Shown here one piece after another: positions 16,845-23,974 of a stretch of 31,264 nucleotides of DNA (position 1 is its first letter; each line of letters begins with the position of its first letter). The notes beneath the pieces were generated by a model, which was given only the letters and a program-made list of their open reading frames with translations, was not told the DNA's origin and did no database searches. The translations under genes were made by a program, and so were the position numbers. The stretch is from assembly GCA_947631805.1 (NCBI GenBank), contig CANRNA010000001.1, positions 1 through 31,264 on the forward strand, written 5' to 3'. The stretch is from an uncultured Oscillospiraceae bacterium. Its GTDB lineage: Bacteria > Bacillota > Clostridia > Oscillospirales > Oscillospiraceae.

Positions 16845-17704
16845 GGGGTGCCTCCCTTCCGCCGCCACAGGGCCAAAATGGCCTCCGTGAGCTGGTCAAG
16901 GGTGTATAGGGAGGGGGGCAGGTCTATGCCGCGGGCCCGGAGGAGCCGGGCGATATGGGCCGCGGCGGGCAGGTCCAGGCCGATGGCGGTCAGCTCGTCT
17001 CCCCGTGCGAACACCGCCTCGGGGGCGCCGTCCATGGCGACGCGGCCGTGGTCCATCACGATGAGCCGGTCGCACCGGTTGGCGGCGGCCATGTCGTGGG
17101 TCACCAGCAGCACAGACGCCTGCCGCGCCTCCCGCCAGTGGAACAGCTTTTCCAGCAGGTCCTCCCGCCCGGCGGGGTCCAGCCCGGCGGTGGGCTCGTC
17201 CAGCACCAACAGCTCCGGCTCCATGGCCAGCACCCCGGCGATGGCCGCCCGGCGCTTCTGGCCCCCGGACAGCTCCAGGGGCGACTGGCGGAAGGTGTCC
17301 TCCCCCAGGCCCACGAAGGCGGCGGCCTCCCGGACCCGGCGGTCTATCTCCCCCTGGTCCAGCTTCAGATTTTTCGGGCCGAAGGCGATGTCGGCGAAGA
17401 CGGTCTCCTCAAAGAGCTGGTATTCGGGGTACTGGAACACCACCCCCACCCGGAAGCGGGCGGCCCGCATGGACGCCTTGGAGGCGAAGATGTCCTCCCC
17501 GTCCAGCAGGACCGTCCCGGCGGTGGGCTTGAGCAGAGCGTTCAGGTGGCTGATGAGGGTGCTCTTGCCGCTGCCGGTGTGGCCGATGAGCCCCACGGTC
17601 TGGCCGTGGCGGAGGGTCAGGTCTATGTTGTCTATGGCGGTCTTTTCAAAGGGGGTGCCCTGGCTGTAGACGTGGGTCAGGCCCCGCAGTTCCATCAGGC
17701 TCAT
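16838..17704 (-). CDS. ecfA2: ECF transporter ATPase EcfA2
   Basis: This 288-residue ABC ATPase belongs to the energy-coupling-factor module for vitamin or metal uptake. It has Walker A GHTGSGKST, Q-loop FQYPEYQLFEETV, signature LSGGQKRR, Walker B LLVLDEPTAGLD and switch histidine VTHDM. The FQYPEYQLF Q-loop is typical of EcfA2. The ATG at 17704 overlaps the stop of ecfA1 (ATGA, 17704-17701), and the 3' end overlaps ecfT, so the subunits are translationally coupled. Confidence 0.93.
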   Translation of the reverse strand: MSLMELRGLTHVYSQGTPFEKTAIDNIDLTLRHGQTVGLIGHTGSGKSTLISHLNALLKPTAGTVLLDGEDIFASKASMRAARFRVGVVFQYPEYQLFEETVFADIAFGPKNLKLDQGEIDRRVREAAAFVGLGEDTFRQSPLELSGGQKRRAAIAGVLAMEPELLVLDEPTAGLDPAGREDLLEKLFHWREARQASVLLVTHDMAAANRCDRLIVMDHGRVAMDGAPEAVFARGDELTAIGLDLPAAAHIARLLRARGIDLPPSLYTLDQLTEAILALWRRKGGTPC

Positions 17705-18534
17705 CCCAGCGCCTCCCCGATAAGGGCCGCGCAGTCCTCTGCGGTGAGGGCGTCGGCGGGCAGGCGCATCCCGGCGGCGTTCAGCCGCCGCAGGAGCTCC
17801 GTTGTGTCGGGCACGTCCAGGCGCAGCGCCCGGAGGGCCTCCGCCTGGGGGAATATCTCCCGGGGGGCGCCGTCCATGACGACGCGGCCCTTGTCCATGA
17901 CGACGATCCGGTCGGCCCGGGCCGCCTCGTCCATGTGGTGGGTGATGAGCACCACGGTGATGCCCCTATCCCGGCACAGGGCCTCCACCGTGTCTATGAC
18001 CTCCCGGCGGCCCTGGGGGTCCAGCATGGCGGTGGGCTCGTCCAGCACCAGCACCTGGGGGTCCATGGCCAGGATACCGGCGATGGCCACCCGCTGCTTC
18101 TGGCCGCCGGAGAGCAGATGGGGCGCGTGCAGGCGAAGCTCATACATCCCCACCTGGCGCAGGGCCGCGTCCACCCGGCGGCGTATCTCCCCGGGCTCCA
18201 CCCCCAGATTTTCCGGGGCGAAGGCCACGTCGTCCTCCACCACGTTGGCGACGATCTGGTTGTCCGGGTTCTGGAAGACCATGCCCACCCGGCGGCGGAT
18301 GGGCAGCAGGCTCCCCTCGTCGATGGTGTCCATCCCGTCCACCAGCACCTTCCCGGCGGCGGGCAGGAGGATGGCGTTCAGATGCTTGGCCAGGGTGCTC
18401 TTGCCGCTGCCGTTGGAGCCCAGGACGGCCACGAAGGTGCCGGGCCAAATGTCCAGGGACACGTCGTTCAGGGCAGGGCCCGGCGCGTCGGGGTAGGTAT
18501 AGCTTATGTTCTTGATGCGGATAACAGGGTCCAT
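17701..18534 (-). CDS. ecfA1: ECF transporter ATPase EcfA1
   Basis: This 277-residue ABC ATPase partners EcfA2. Walker A is GSNGSGKST, the Q-loop FQNPDNQIVANVVEDDV is characteristic of EcfA1, the signature is LSGGQKQR, Walker B is VLVLDEPTAMLD, and the switch region is ITHHM. GAGG lies 6 nt before the ATG at 18534. It begins 25 nt after the methyltransferase stop, with no terminator between them, so the promoter at 19506-19478 may drive methyltransferase, ecfA1, ecfA2, ecfT and truA together. Confidence 0.93.
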   Translation of the reverse strand: MDPVIRIKNISYTYPDAPGPALNDVSLDIWPGTFVAVLGSNGSGKSTLAKHLNAILLPAAGKVLVDGMDTIDEGSLLPIRRRVGMVFQNPDNQIVANVVEDDVAFAPENLGVEPGEIRRRVDAALRQVGMYELRLHAPHLLSGGQKQRVAIAGILAMDPQVLVLDEPTAMLDPQGRREVIDTVEALCRDRGITVVLITHHMDEAARADRIVVMDKGRVVMDGAPREIFPQAEALRALRLDVPDTTELLRRLNAAGMRLPADALTAEDCAALIGEALG

Positions 18535-18559
18535 ATATTCCTCACGAGACAGAGATAAA

Positions 18560-19432
18560 TCAAAGGCTGGAACGGCCCACCCAGCGGCAGGACGCGCCGC
18601 AGGGGAGGACCAGGCCGGAGGCGGAGGCCCGCAGGCCCAGCTCCTGGGCGTCGCTGGCCCCGCCGAAGCGCCTGGTGAACAGGCTCTCGGCCATATAGGT
18701 GAGCACCGATGGGCTCAGCCCGGTGGTGTAGGAGTTGATGAGCACGAAAAGGGGATCGTCGGACAGAAGCTCCGTCACCGTGGACACCAGGGACCACAGG
18801 CTGTCCTCCAGATGCCAGACCTCCCCGCCGGGTCCCCGGCCGTAGGAGGGCGGGTCCATGATGACGGCGTCGTACTTTTTGCCCCGGCGTATCTCCCGCT
18901 GGCAGAACTTGACGCAGTCGTCCACGATCCAGCGCACGGGCCGCCCCTCCAGACCGGAGCAGAGGGCGTTTTCCTTTGCCCAGGCCACCATGCCTTTGGC
19001 CGCGTCCACGTGGCAGACCTCCGCCCCGGCGGCCAGACAGGCGAGAGTGGCCCCGCCGGTGTAGGCGAACAGGTTCAGCACCCGGATGGGCCGCCCGGCG
19101 GCCCGGATGCGCTCCATGGCCCAGTCCCAGTTGGCGGCCTGCTCGGGGAAGAGCCCCGTGTGCTTGAAGCTCATGGGCTTGACCTGGAACGTCAGTTCCC
19201 CGTAGCGTATCCGCCAGGAGGGGGGAAGGCTGTTCTTCTCCCAGGCCCCGCCCCCGGAGCTGCTGCGCCGGTAGGCGGCGTCGGGCCGCCGCCAGCGGGG
19301 GTCCCGCCGCTCCGTGGCCCATATCGCCTGGGGGTCCGGGCGCAGCAGGATGCGGCTGCCCCAGCGCTCGAGCTTCTCCCCGCCGGAGGCGTCTATCAGT
19401 TCATAGTCCTGCCATTTGTCCGCGACCCACAT
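18560..19432 (-). CDS. Class I SAM-dependent methyltransferase, RlmI-like
   Basis: This 290-residue methyltransferase is of the COG1092 type (RlmI/RlmK relatives that modify 23S rRNA). The SAM-binding motif VLNLFAYTGGATLACLAAG is followed by the acidic VDAAKGMV, and the catalytic-region motif is DPPSYGRGPGG. It ends with the family-like LPCGASCRW. It lacks the N-terminal PUA domain of full-length RlmI. I chose the ATG at 19432 because MWVADKWQDYELID fits homologues I recall; its GGAGG is 15 nt away. An ATG at 19468 would sit almost on the predicted transcription start and is the alternative. The target base is unknown. Confidence 0.8.
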   Translation of the reverse strand: MWVADKWQDYELIDASGGEKLERWGSRILLRPDPQAIWATERRDPRWRRPDAAYRRSSSGGGAWEKNSLPPSWRIRYGELTFQVKPMSFKHTGLFPEQAANWDWAMERIRAAGRPIRVLNLFAYTGGATLACLAAGAEVCHVDAAKGMVAWAKENALCSGLEGRPVRWIVDDCVKFCQREIRRGKKYDAVIMDPPSYGRGPGGEVWHLEDSLWSLVSTVTELLSDDPLFVLINSYTTGLSPSVLTYMAESLFTRRFGGASDAQELGLRASASGLVLPCGASCRWVGRSSL

Positions 19433-19477
19433 CGTTCTTTTCGGATACCTCCGGCGGTGATAGTTCATCAAATTACA

Positions 19478-19506
19478 ATTATACCGCTATTTTTGCCGTC
19501 TGTCAA
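19478..19506 (-). promoter_or_regulatory. Exact-consensus sigma-A promoter
   Basis: On the minus strand, TTGACA (19506-19501), exactly 17 nt and TATAAT (19483-19478), a perfect vegetative consensus. The predicted start is near 19471, followed by the methyltransferase gene and then the ECF/TruA genes. Confidence 0.85.
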
Positions 19507-19549
19507 TTTCACCGCACCGGCGCGGGAGGGGCGGCATATCCTGCAATAG

Positions 19550-19577
19550 GCGGGCGGCCACGCCCGCGTTTTGGAGG
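19550..19577 (+). promoter_or_regulatory. Terminator-like hairpin abutting the mntP ribosome-binding site
   Basis: GCGGGCG (19550-19556), loop GCCA and CGCCCGC (19561-19567) form a 7-bp GC stem followed by GTTTT and then the GGAGG Shine-Dalgarno (19573-19577). It could attenuate transcription or translation of the manganese exporter. No yybP-ykoY manganese-riboswitch consensus was recognised in the short leader. Confidence 0.4.
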
Positions 19578-19585
19578 AAACACTT

Positions 19586-20140
19586 TTGCATATTCTGGAA
19601 CAGTTTTTGTTGGTGCTGGGGCTGTCCATGGACGGCTTTGCCGCCTCCGTGTGCATGGGCATGGCCTCCGGCAAAAGGAAGATAGGGCCCATCGTGGGCA
19701 TCATGAGCGGGTTCCACGTGTCCATGCTCCTGGCGGGCTACGGGCTGGGGGCCAGTCTGCCGGACCGGCTGGCGGCGGTGTATCCCTGGGCGGCGGGTCT
19801 GCTGCTGGGGGGCATGGGGGCCAATATGATACGGGAGGCCCTGGGGCCGGAGGAGGCGCTGTGCCAGCGGACCGGGCCGGGGGCCATCGCGGCCCTGAGC
19901 CTGGCCACCAGCATCGACGCCATGACGGTGGGCGTGACCTTCGCCATGATGGAGGTGCCGCCCCTCCGGGCGGGAGCCATGGTGGCGGCGGTGATGGGCA
20001 CGCTGTCCCTGTGCGGAGCGGCCTTTGGCAGCCGGGTGGGCCAGAGCCGCCGCCGGGCCGCCAGGACGGCGGGCGGGGCGATACTGTGCCTGCTGGGCGT
20101 CAAGCTGCTCTTGAACGCCCTGGGCGTCATCCACATCTGA
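19586..20140 (+). CDS. mntP: MntP-type manganese efflux pump
   Basis: This 184-residue membrane protein is of the MntP (DUF204) family, which exports Mn2+. The two inverted halves each carry the conserved aspartate motif: GLSMDGFAAS (Asp16) and ATSIDAMTVG (Asp111). About six helices are predicted, and the length matches E. coli MntP (188). I chose the TTG at 19586. GGAGG (19573-19577) lies 8 nt upstream, and the alternative TTG at 19571 overlaps that Shine-Dalgarno. The gene is divergent from the methyltransferase and convergent with Ogt. Family membership is strong; metal specificity is inferred. Confidence 0.88.
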   Translation: MHILEQFLLVLGLSMDGFAASVCMGMASGKRKIGPIVGIMSGFHVSMLLAGYGLGASLPDRLAAVYPWAAGLLLGGMGANMIREALGPEEALCQRTGPGAIAALSLATSIDAMTVGVTFAMMEVPPLRAGAMVAAVMGTLSLCGAAFGSRVGQSRRRAARTAGGAILCLLGVKLLLNALGVIHI

Positions 20141-20154
20141 ATACATGGAAAGCC

Positions 20155-20182
20155 GGTCCGCCGTGGCGCTCCACGGCGGGCC
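20155..20182. terminator. Convergent hairpin between mntP and ogt
   Basis: GGTCCGCCGTGG (20155-20166) pairs with CCACGGCGGGCC (20171-20182), giving 12 bp including one G-T wobble and a CGCT loop. T-tracts are poor. It probably serves both genes. Confidence 0.6.
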
Positions 20183-20187
20183 GTCGT

Positions 20188-20688
20188 CTATTCATGCCAG
20201 CGCGCGCCCTCGTGGGCCAGGAGCCAGCGCTTTTTCTCCAGGCCCCCGGCGTAGCCGGTGAGGGAGCCGTCCGCCCCCAGCACCCGGTGGCAGGGGATGA
20301 TAAGGGAGATGGGGTTGTGCCCTACCGCCCCGCCCACCGCCTGGGCGGACATGGACGGGCGGCCCGTCCGTCTGGCCGCCTCCGCCGCCAGGGCCCCGTA
20401 GGAGACGGTCTGCCCCCAGGGGATATCCAGCAGCATGTCCCAGACGAGAAGCCGAAAATCGCTCCCGGCGGGGGCCAGGGGCAGGGCGCGGGGGTCGGGC
20501 CGGGCCCCGGCAAAGTAGCCGTCCAGCCACGCCCGGGCGGCGGCGAAGACGGCCAGGCCGTCCGCCCGCTCCATGGGCGCGGCGGGGAAATATTTCTGAC
20601 CGGCGAACCAGAGGCCGGTCAGGCTCTCCCCGTCGGAGCCCAGCACGACGGGCCCCAGGGGAGAGGGATACGCGGCGGAACAGAACAC
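20188..20688 (-). CDS. ogt: Methylated-DNA--protein-cysteine methyltransferase
   Basis: This 166-residue suicide repair enzyme transfers alkyl groups from O6-alkylguanine in DNA to its own cysteine. The active site is IIPCHRVLG with Cys133. The DNA-binding region SYGALAAEAARRTGRP and the late GYAGGLEKK segment are typical. I chose the GTG at 20688-20686, since GGGAGAGGGGG lies about 8 nt upstream; a GTG at 20697 is too close to it. Any longer frame runs through the permease gene. The Shine-Dalgarno forms one arm of a hairpin with the 3' end of the permease transcript, while an internal promoter would free it. Confidence 0.9.
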   Translation of the reverse strand: MFCSAAYPSPLGPVVLGSDGESLTGLWFAGQKYFPAAPMERADGLAVFAAARAWLDGYFAGARPDPRALPLAPAGSDFRLLVWDMLLDIPWGQTVSYGALAAEAARRTGRPSMSAQAVGGAVGHNPISLIIPCHRVLGADGSLTGYAGGLEKKRWLLAHEGARWHE

Positions 20689-20696
20689 ACAAAACA

Positions 20697-20740
20697 CCCC
20701 CTCTCCCTGTGAGTATACCTTATCGGGAGAGGGGGCGCAA
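20697..20740 (-). promoter_or_regulatory. Terminator hairpin containing the ogt promoter and Shine-Dalgarno
   Basis: Arms 20735-20725 and 20707-20697 (11 bp, perfect; minus strand CCCCCTCTCCC/GGGAGAGGGGG) enclose a 17-nt loop and are followed by TGTTTTG, so they can terminate the permease operon. The right arm is also the ogt Shine-Dalgarno. A promoter overlaps it: TTGCGC (20740-20735), 17 nt, TATACT (20717-20712), with a start near 20705 that excludes the left arm. Confidence 0.6.
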
Positions 20741-20744
20741 GGGC

Positions 20745-22013
20745 CTACTTGTTGGGCACCCGGCGGTGGAGGAGCCAGGCCAGGGCCGCCAGGGCCAGGG
20801 TCAGGACCAGCCATAAGAGCGGCGCGGCCTGAAAGTTGGTGAGATACCCGCCCAGGTGCACCAGCCGGGGATCGGCGAGAACGCCGTTTGCCCCGAATAC
20901 CGTCGGCAGCAGGCTCCACAGCTGGCTCAGCCAAGGATGGGACATGGGCAGGGCGGGGACCATGATGAACAGCATCATCGTCCCGAAGCACACCGCCATG
21001 GCGGATGTCCCTCCACGGGTGAGAAGGCCCACCGCCATGACGAAGGCGGCGTGGATGAGGCTGGCAGCGAGGTATATCCCGCAGACGGTGAGGGCCAGCT
21101 GCCGCACGGTCATGGGCGCGCCGTAGGCGGGGTACATCAGCTGCTGCACGGCGGTGGCGGCGTCCTCCGGCCCCAGCAGGATGAGGCACCCGGCGGCCGT
21201 GGAACCCAGGGTTATCAGTCCACCGCAGAAGCTCACCGTGAGCCCCGTCATAAGCTTGGCGGCATACAGGGGCGTGCCGCCGTTCCGGGCGCATTGGAGC
21301 AGGGCGTCGGTGCGCCGCTGGCTCTCCAGGGGAAACAGCCCGGAAAGGGCGATGATGGCGAACAGGAAGATGAAAAGGTTTACCACGAAGGCCGCTTCGG
21401 CAAGGCTGCACCAGCCCCCGGCGGGGTAGCCGGTGATAGTCAGGGGCCGCTCCAGCTTCTCCGCCTGGGCGTCCCACCAGGCACGCGCCCCGTCGGACAG
21501 GCCCCGGACGGTATAGGCCTGCTGCCGGGCCTCGTCCAGCGCGGCGTAGTAGTCCTCGCCTGTCAGGTCCTCTGTCATGTTCTCCTGGCCCACGGCCGTC
21601 TCCACCGTGTTCCAGATGTCCCCGTATTCCCACTGGACGACGTACCCGTCCAGGGTCCGGACCAGCTCGTCCGGGTCCGCCTGCCGGACGGTGACGGAGG
21701 CCTCGGCGTTGTCGCTGCCGATGACCGTTATGGTGGTGCGGCTGAGCACGCCCATCTTCTCAATGGCCTCCTGGATGAGGTCCGTGTCCAGGACCCGGCC
21801 CTCCAGTCCCGCCGGGTCGGTGCGCTGGCGCTGGACGATCTCGTAGAGAGAATATACCTGGTCCGTCCCGCCGGAGACGCGCACCTTCCCCGTGACCGCG
21901 CCGACAGGGATAAGGACTGCCGCCGCCGTAAGTATGGCCAGGGCTATCCATATCATTTTCCGGTGCCAGAGCTTTTTCAGCTCGAACCGGTACAGCGTGC
22001 CGAAATTACGCAT
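20745..22013 (-). CDS. ABC-2 type transporter permease
   Basis: This 422-residue membrane protein is encoded directly after its ATPase. An N-terminal cytoplasmic stretch (YRFELKKLWHRKMIWIAL) leads into helix 1 (about 20-42). A large extracytoplasmic domain of about 160 residues follows, then a cluster of five or six helices from about residue 205. The C-terminus is basic. This is the layout of ABC-2/YhaP-like permeases. GGAGG precedes the ATG, and the gene overlaps the ATPase stop by 8 nt. The substrate is unknown. Association with an ECF sigma factor suggests an envelope or antimicrobial-peptide response. Confidence 0.82.
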   Translation of the reverse strand: MRNFGTLYRFELKKLWHRKMIWIALAILTAAAVLIPVGAVTGKVRVSGGTDQVYSLYEIVQRQRTDPAGLEGRVLDTDLIQEAIEKMGVLSRTTITVIGSDNAEASVTVRQADPDELVRTLDGYVVQWEYGDIWNTVETAVGQENMTEDLTGEDYYAALDEARQQAYTVRGLSDGARAWWDAQAEKLERPLTITGYPAGGWCSLAEAAFVVNLFIFLFAIIALSGLFPLESQRRTDALLQCARNGGTPLYAAKLMTGLTVSFCGGLITLGSTAAGCLILLGPEDAATAVQQLMYPAYGAPMTVRQLALTVCGIYLAASLIHAAFVMAVGLLTRGGTSAMAVCFGTMMLFIMVPALPMSHPWLSQLWSLLPTVFGANGVLADPRLVHLGGYLTNFQAAPLLWLVLTLALAALAWLLHRRVPNK

Positions 22014-22710
22014 TTGCTTCCTCCTCTCCGAACTGGGCGAGATAGAATTTTTCCAGGTCCCTCTCCGGGTCCCAGGGGCCGTCGAAGGTGATCTGACCGG
22101 CGCGCATAATGAGCACCCGGTCGGCGATGTGCTCCACGTCGGAGACGATGTGGGTGGACAAGAGCACCACGCTGTCCCGTCCCAGGTCGGCGATGAGGTC
22201 CCGGAAGCGCACCCGCTCCTTAGGGTCCAGGCCCGACGTGGGCTCGTCCAGGATGAGCAGCTTCGGGTCGTTCAGGAGCGCCTGGGCGATGCCGAGGCGC
22301 TGGCGCATACCCCCGGAAAAGGTCTTCACCTTCTTCCTGTACACGTCCGCCAGGCCCACCGTATCCAGCAGCTCCAGGCTCTTCCGCCGGGCCTGGCTCT
22401 TGCCAAGACCCTTGATGGCGGCCATGTACAGAAGAAAGTCCAGGGCGGTGAAGTCCGGGTAATAGCCGAAGTCCTGGGGCAGGTAGCCCAGCTGGGCCCG
22501 GTATTCCTCCGCCGACACGTCCAGTCCGTCGAAGGACACGGACCCGGCGGTGGGCTTCAGTATGCCGCAGATAAGGCGCATGAGGGTGGTCTTGCCCGCC
22601 CCGTTGGCCCCCAGAAGGCCCGTGACCCCCGGGGCGAGACGGAGGCTCACCCGGTCCACGGCTATCTTGTTTTGAAAATGCTTGGAAAGCCGGTCTGTTA
22701 TCAGCTCCAT
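22006..22710 (-). CDS. ABC transporter ATP-binding protein
   Basis: This 234-residue ATPase pairs with the ABC-2 permease. It has Walker A GANGAGKTT (about 34-42), Q-loop LPQDFGYYPDFTALDFLLY, signature FSGGMRQRLG, Walker B LLILDEPTSGLD and switch STHIVSD. The ATG at 22710 has GGAGG about 8 nt upstream. The 5' end overlaps the preceding membrane-protein gene by 10 nt and the 3' end overlaps the permease by 8 nt, so the proteins are probably made in fixed ratio as one complex. Confidence 0.92.
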   Translation of the reverse strand: MELITDRLSKHFQNKIAVDRVSLRLAPGVTGLLGANGAGKTTLMRLICGILKPTAGSVSFDGLDVSAEEYRAQLGYLPQDFGYYPDFTALDFLLYMAAIKGLGKSQARRKSLELLDTVGLADVYRKKVKTFSGGMRQRLGIAQALLNDPKLLILDEPTSGLDPKERVRFRDLIADLGRDSVVLLSTHIVSDVEHIADRVLIMRAGQITFDGPWDPERDLEKFYLAQFGEEEANA

Positions 22711-23396
22711 GAAAGCTCCTCCATTATTTTTACTTTTTTGCAATACTCCCTGCCTGTGAGGGCGGCGATGACGGCCAGAGCGGCCAGCCACCAGCGGAAG
22801 CTCTTCGGGCCGTAGAGGACCCGGTGGTCCCCCGCCGCCGCAAGGCCCGCCACCAGCACCGCTATGACCCCGCAGACATACAGCCCCTCCTTGCCCCGGA
22901 TGCGGCGCAGGGCGGCCAGACACAGCAGGTCCGTCAGCAGGTAGGGGGTGAGAAAATAGGCCCCCGTCCTGAAAAAGCCGCCCCCGCCTATTGCCGCCAG
23001 GGCGGCCAGCAGGACCAGGTGGACGAGGCCGAGAGCGCCCATCCGGGCCAGGAATGTGCTCTTCAGGCCAAAGCGGGAGGCCAGCTCCAGCTCCTCCATG
23101 CCATGGAAGGCCGAGCGGGACCCCTCCGCCGCCGCGGCCAGAGCCGCGAAAGGGGTCAGGGCCGCCGTCACCCACAGCCCGTCCGCCGGGACCAGCTGTC
23201 CCGCCGTCAGGCCCAGGACGAACACCCCCAGGCTCACCGCCCAGACCGCCGGGCGGATATAGCCCGTCTGGTCCAGAAGGAACCGGAGATGGCTCACCGG
23301 CGCGGGGGGCAGAGCCCGGAGAAAGGCCCGCTTTCCCTCCGGCGGGGGAACGGCGAAGGCCTCCCCCAGGGCCGCTTTCAGTTCTTGGCGATTCAT
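22701..23396 (-). CDS. Membrane protein, possible anti-sigma partner of the ECF factor
   Basis: I do not recognise this 231-residue protein. A cytoplasmic N-terminal region of about 48 residues (MNRQELKAALGEAFAVPPPEGKRAFL) precedes roughly six transmembrane helices. It begins 2 nt after the ECF sigma stop, has AAGGAGG before its ATG, and overlaps the ABC ATPase by 10 nt. Position and topology fit an anti-sigma factor without a zinc-finger motif, the N-terminal tail holding the sigma factor. A third component of the ABC transporter is the alternative. Neither is shown by a motif. Confidence 0.65.
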   Translation of the reverse strand: MNRQELKAALGEAFAVPPPEGKRAFLRALPPAPVSHLRFLLDQTGYIRPAVWAVSLGVFVLGLTAGQLVPADGLWVTAALTPFAALAAAAEGSRSAFHGMEELELASRFGLKSTFLARMGALGLVHLVLLAALAAIGGGGFFRTGAYFLTPYLLTDLLCLAALRRIRGKEGLYVCGVIAVLVAGLAAAGDHRVLYGPKSFRWWLAALAVIAALTGREYCKKVKIMEELSWS

Positions 23397-23398
23397 GG

Positions 23399-23842
23399 TC
23401 AGTCCTCCTTCAGCCGCCTGCGCAGCTTTTCCAATATGGCCGCCGTCCGCCGGTACACCGCGAAGCGGCTCATGCCCAGGGCCCCGGCGATGACGTTCAC
23501 CGGCTCTTGGTTAACATAACGAAGCAATATGAGTTCCCGCTCCTCCTCGGTCAGCTCCCCCAGAGCGGCGCGCAGGCCGATGCGGTCCAGCGCATCGCCC
23601 TCCCCGCCGGGGGCGGGCAGCTCCTCCGGAAGGGGCTCCGGCTTGCGGCGGCGGTGCTCGTCGGCGCACAGGTTCCGGGCCACGGTGTACAGCCAGCGCA
23701 GGGCGTGGCCGTCGTCCCGGTCCGGCCCGGCGGCGAGCCAGCGCAGGAACGTCTCCTGGGTGATGTCCTCCGCCGCGGCGGGGCTGCGGGTCCTGTGGCA
23801 GCAATAGCGGTATATCTTGTCGTACTGTTCCTCTATGTCCAT
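23399..23842 (-). CDS. ECF-type RNA polymerase sigma factor
   Basis: This 147-residue protein contains only sigma regions 2 and 4. Region 2 shows DKIYRYCCHRTRSPAAAEDITQETFLRWL and the core-binding WLYTVARNLCADEHRRR. Region 4 shows LTEEERELILLRYVNQEPVNVIAGALGMSRFAVYRRTAAI as the helix-turn-helix. It heads a tightly packed operon: sigma, membrane protein, ABC ATPase, permease. The ATG at 23842 has GGAG 13 nt upstream, inside a short palindrome. No self-type ECF promoter was found upstream, so autoregulation is not evident. Confidence 0.9.
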   Translation of the reverse strand: MDIEEQYDKIYRYCCHRTRSPAAAEDITQETFLRWLAAGPDRDDGHALRWLYTVARNLCADEHRRRKPEPLPEELPAPGGEGDALDRIGLRAALGELTEEERELILLRYVNQEPVNVIAGALGMSRFAVYRRTAAILEKLRRRLKED

Positions 23843-23848
23843 GGATGC

Positions 23849-23864
23849 GTGAAGGCTCCTTCAC
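23849..23864 (-). promoter_or_regulatory. Palindrome over the sigma-factor ribosome-binding site
   Basis: GTGAAGG-CT-CCTTCAC is a perfect inverted repeat whose minus strand contains AAGGAG, the only Shine-Dalgarno of the ECF gene. As RNA it could form a 6-bp hairpin with a GAGC loop, masking the site. As DNA it could be a small operator. Confidence 0.4.
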
Positions 23865-23913
23865 TTGGTATAACGCCTCAGGGGGACAAAATGTGCGGGA
23901 TACGGATAAATTC

Positions 23914-23942
23914 TAGCATATTTTTCTCCCGTGTGATACAAT
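23914..23942 (+). promoter_or_regulatory. Possible promoter of the PAP2-GDPD gene
   Basis: An extended -10, TGATACAAT (TACAAT at 23937-23942), lies 33 nt before the start codon. The -35 position (TAGCAT, 23914-23919) is poor. The predicted start is near 23949. Confidence 0.4.
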
Positions 23943-23974
23943 GGACCCCAGTGTTTTATAAAGAGGTGTCTGCC

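Noticed and set aside
19507..19585. yybP-ykoY manganese riboswitch before mntP
   Set aside because: The leader is too short and lacks the conserved loops; only a small hairpin is visible.
20689..21633. Frame extending Ogt upstream
   Set aside because: It overlaps the permease gene in another frame on the same strand and has no recognisable domain.
22991..23974. Apparent N-terminal extension of about 330 residues to the PAP2-GDPD protein
   Set aside because: It runs antisense through the membrane-protein and ECF sigma genes, is Pro/Arg/Gly-rich, and exists only because stops are rare in high-GC DNA. The ATG at 23975 has a Shine-Dalgarno and begins the PAP2 fold.
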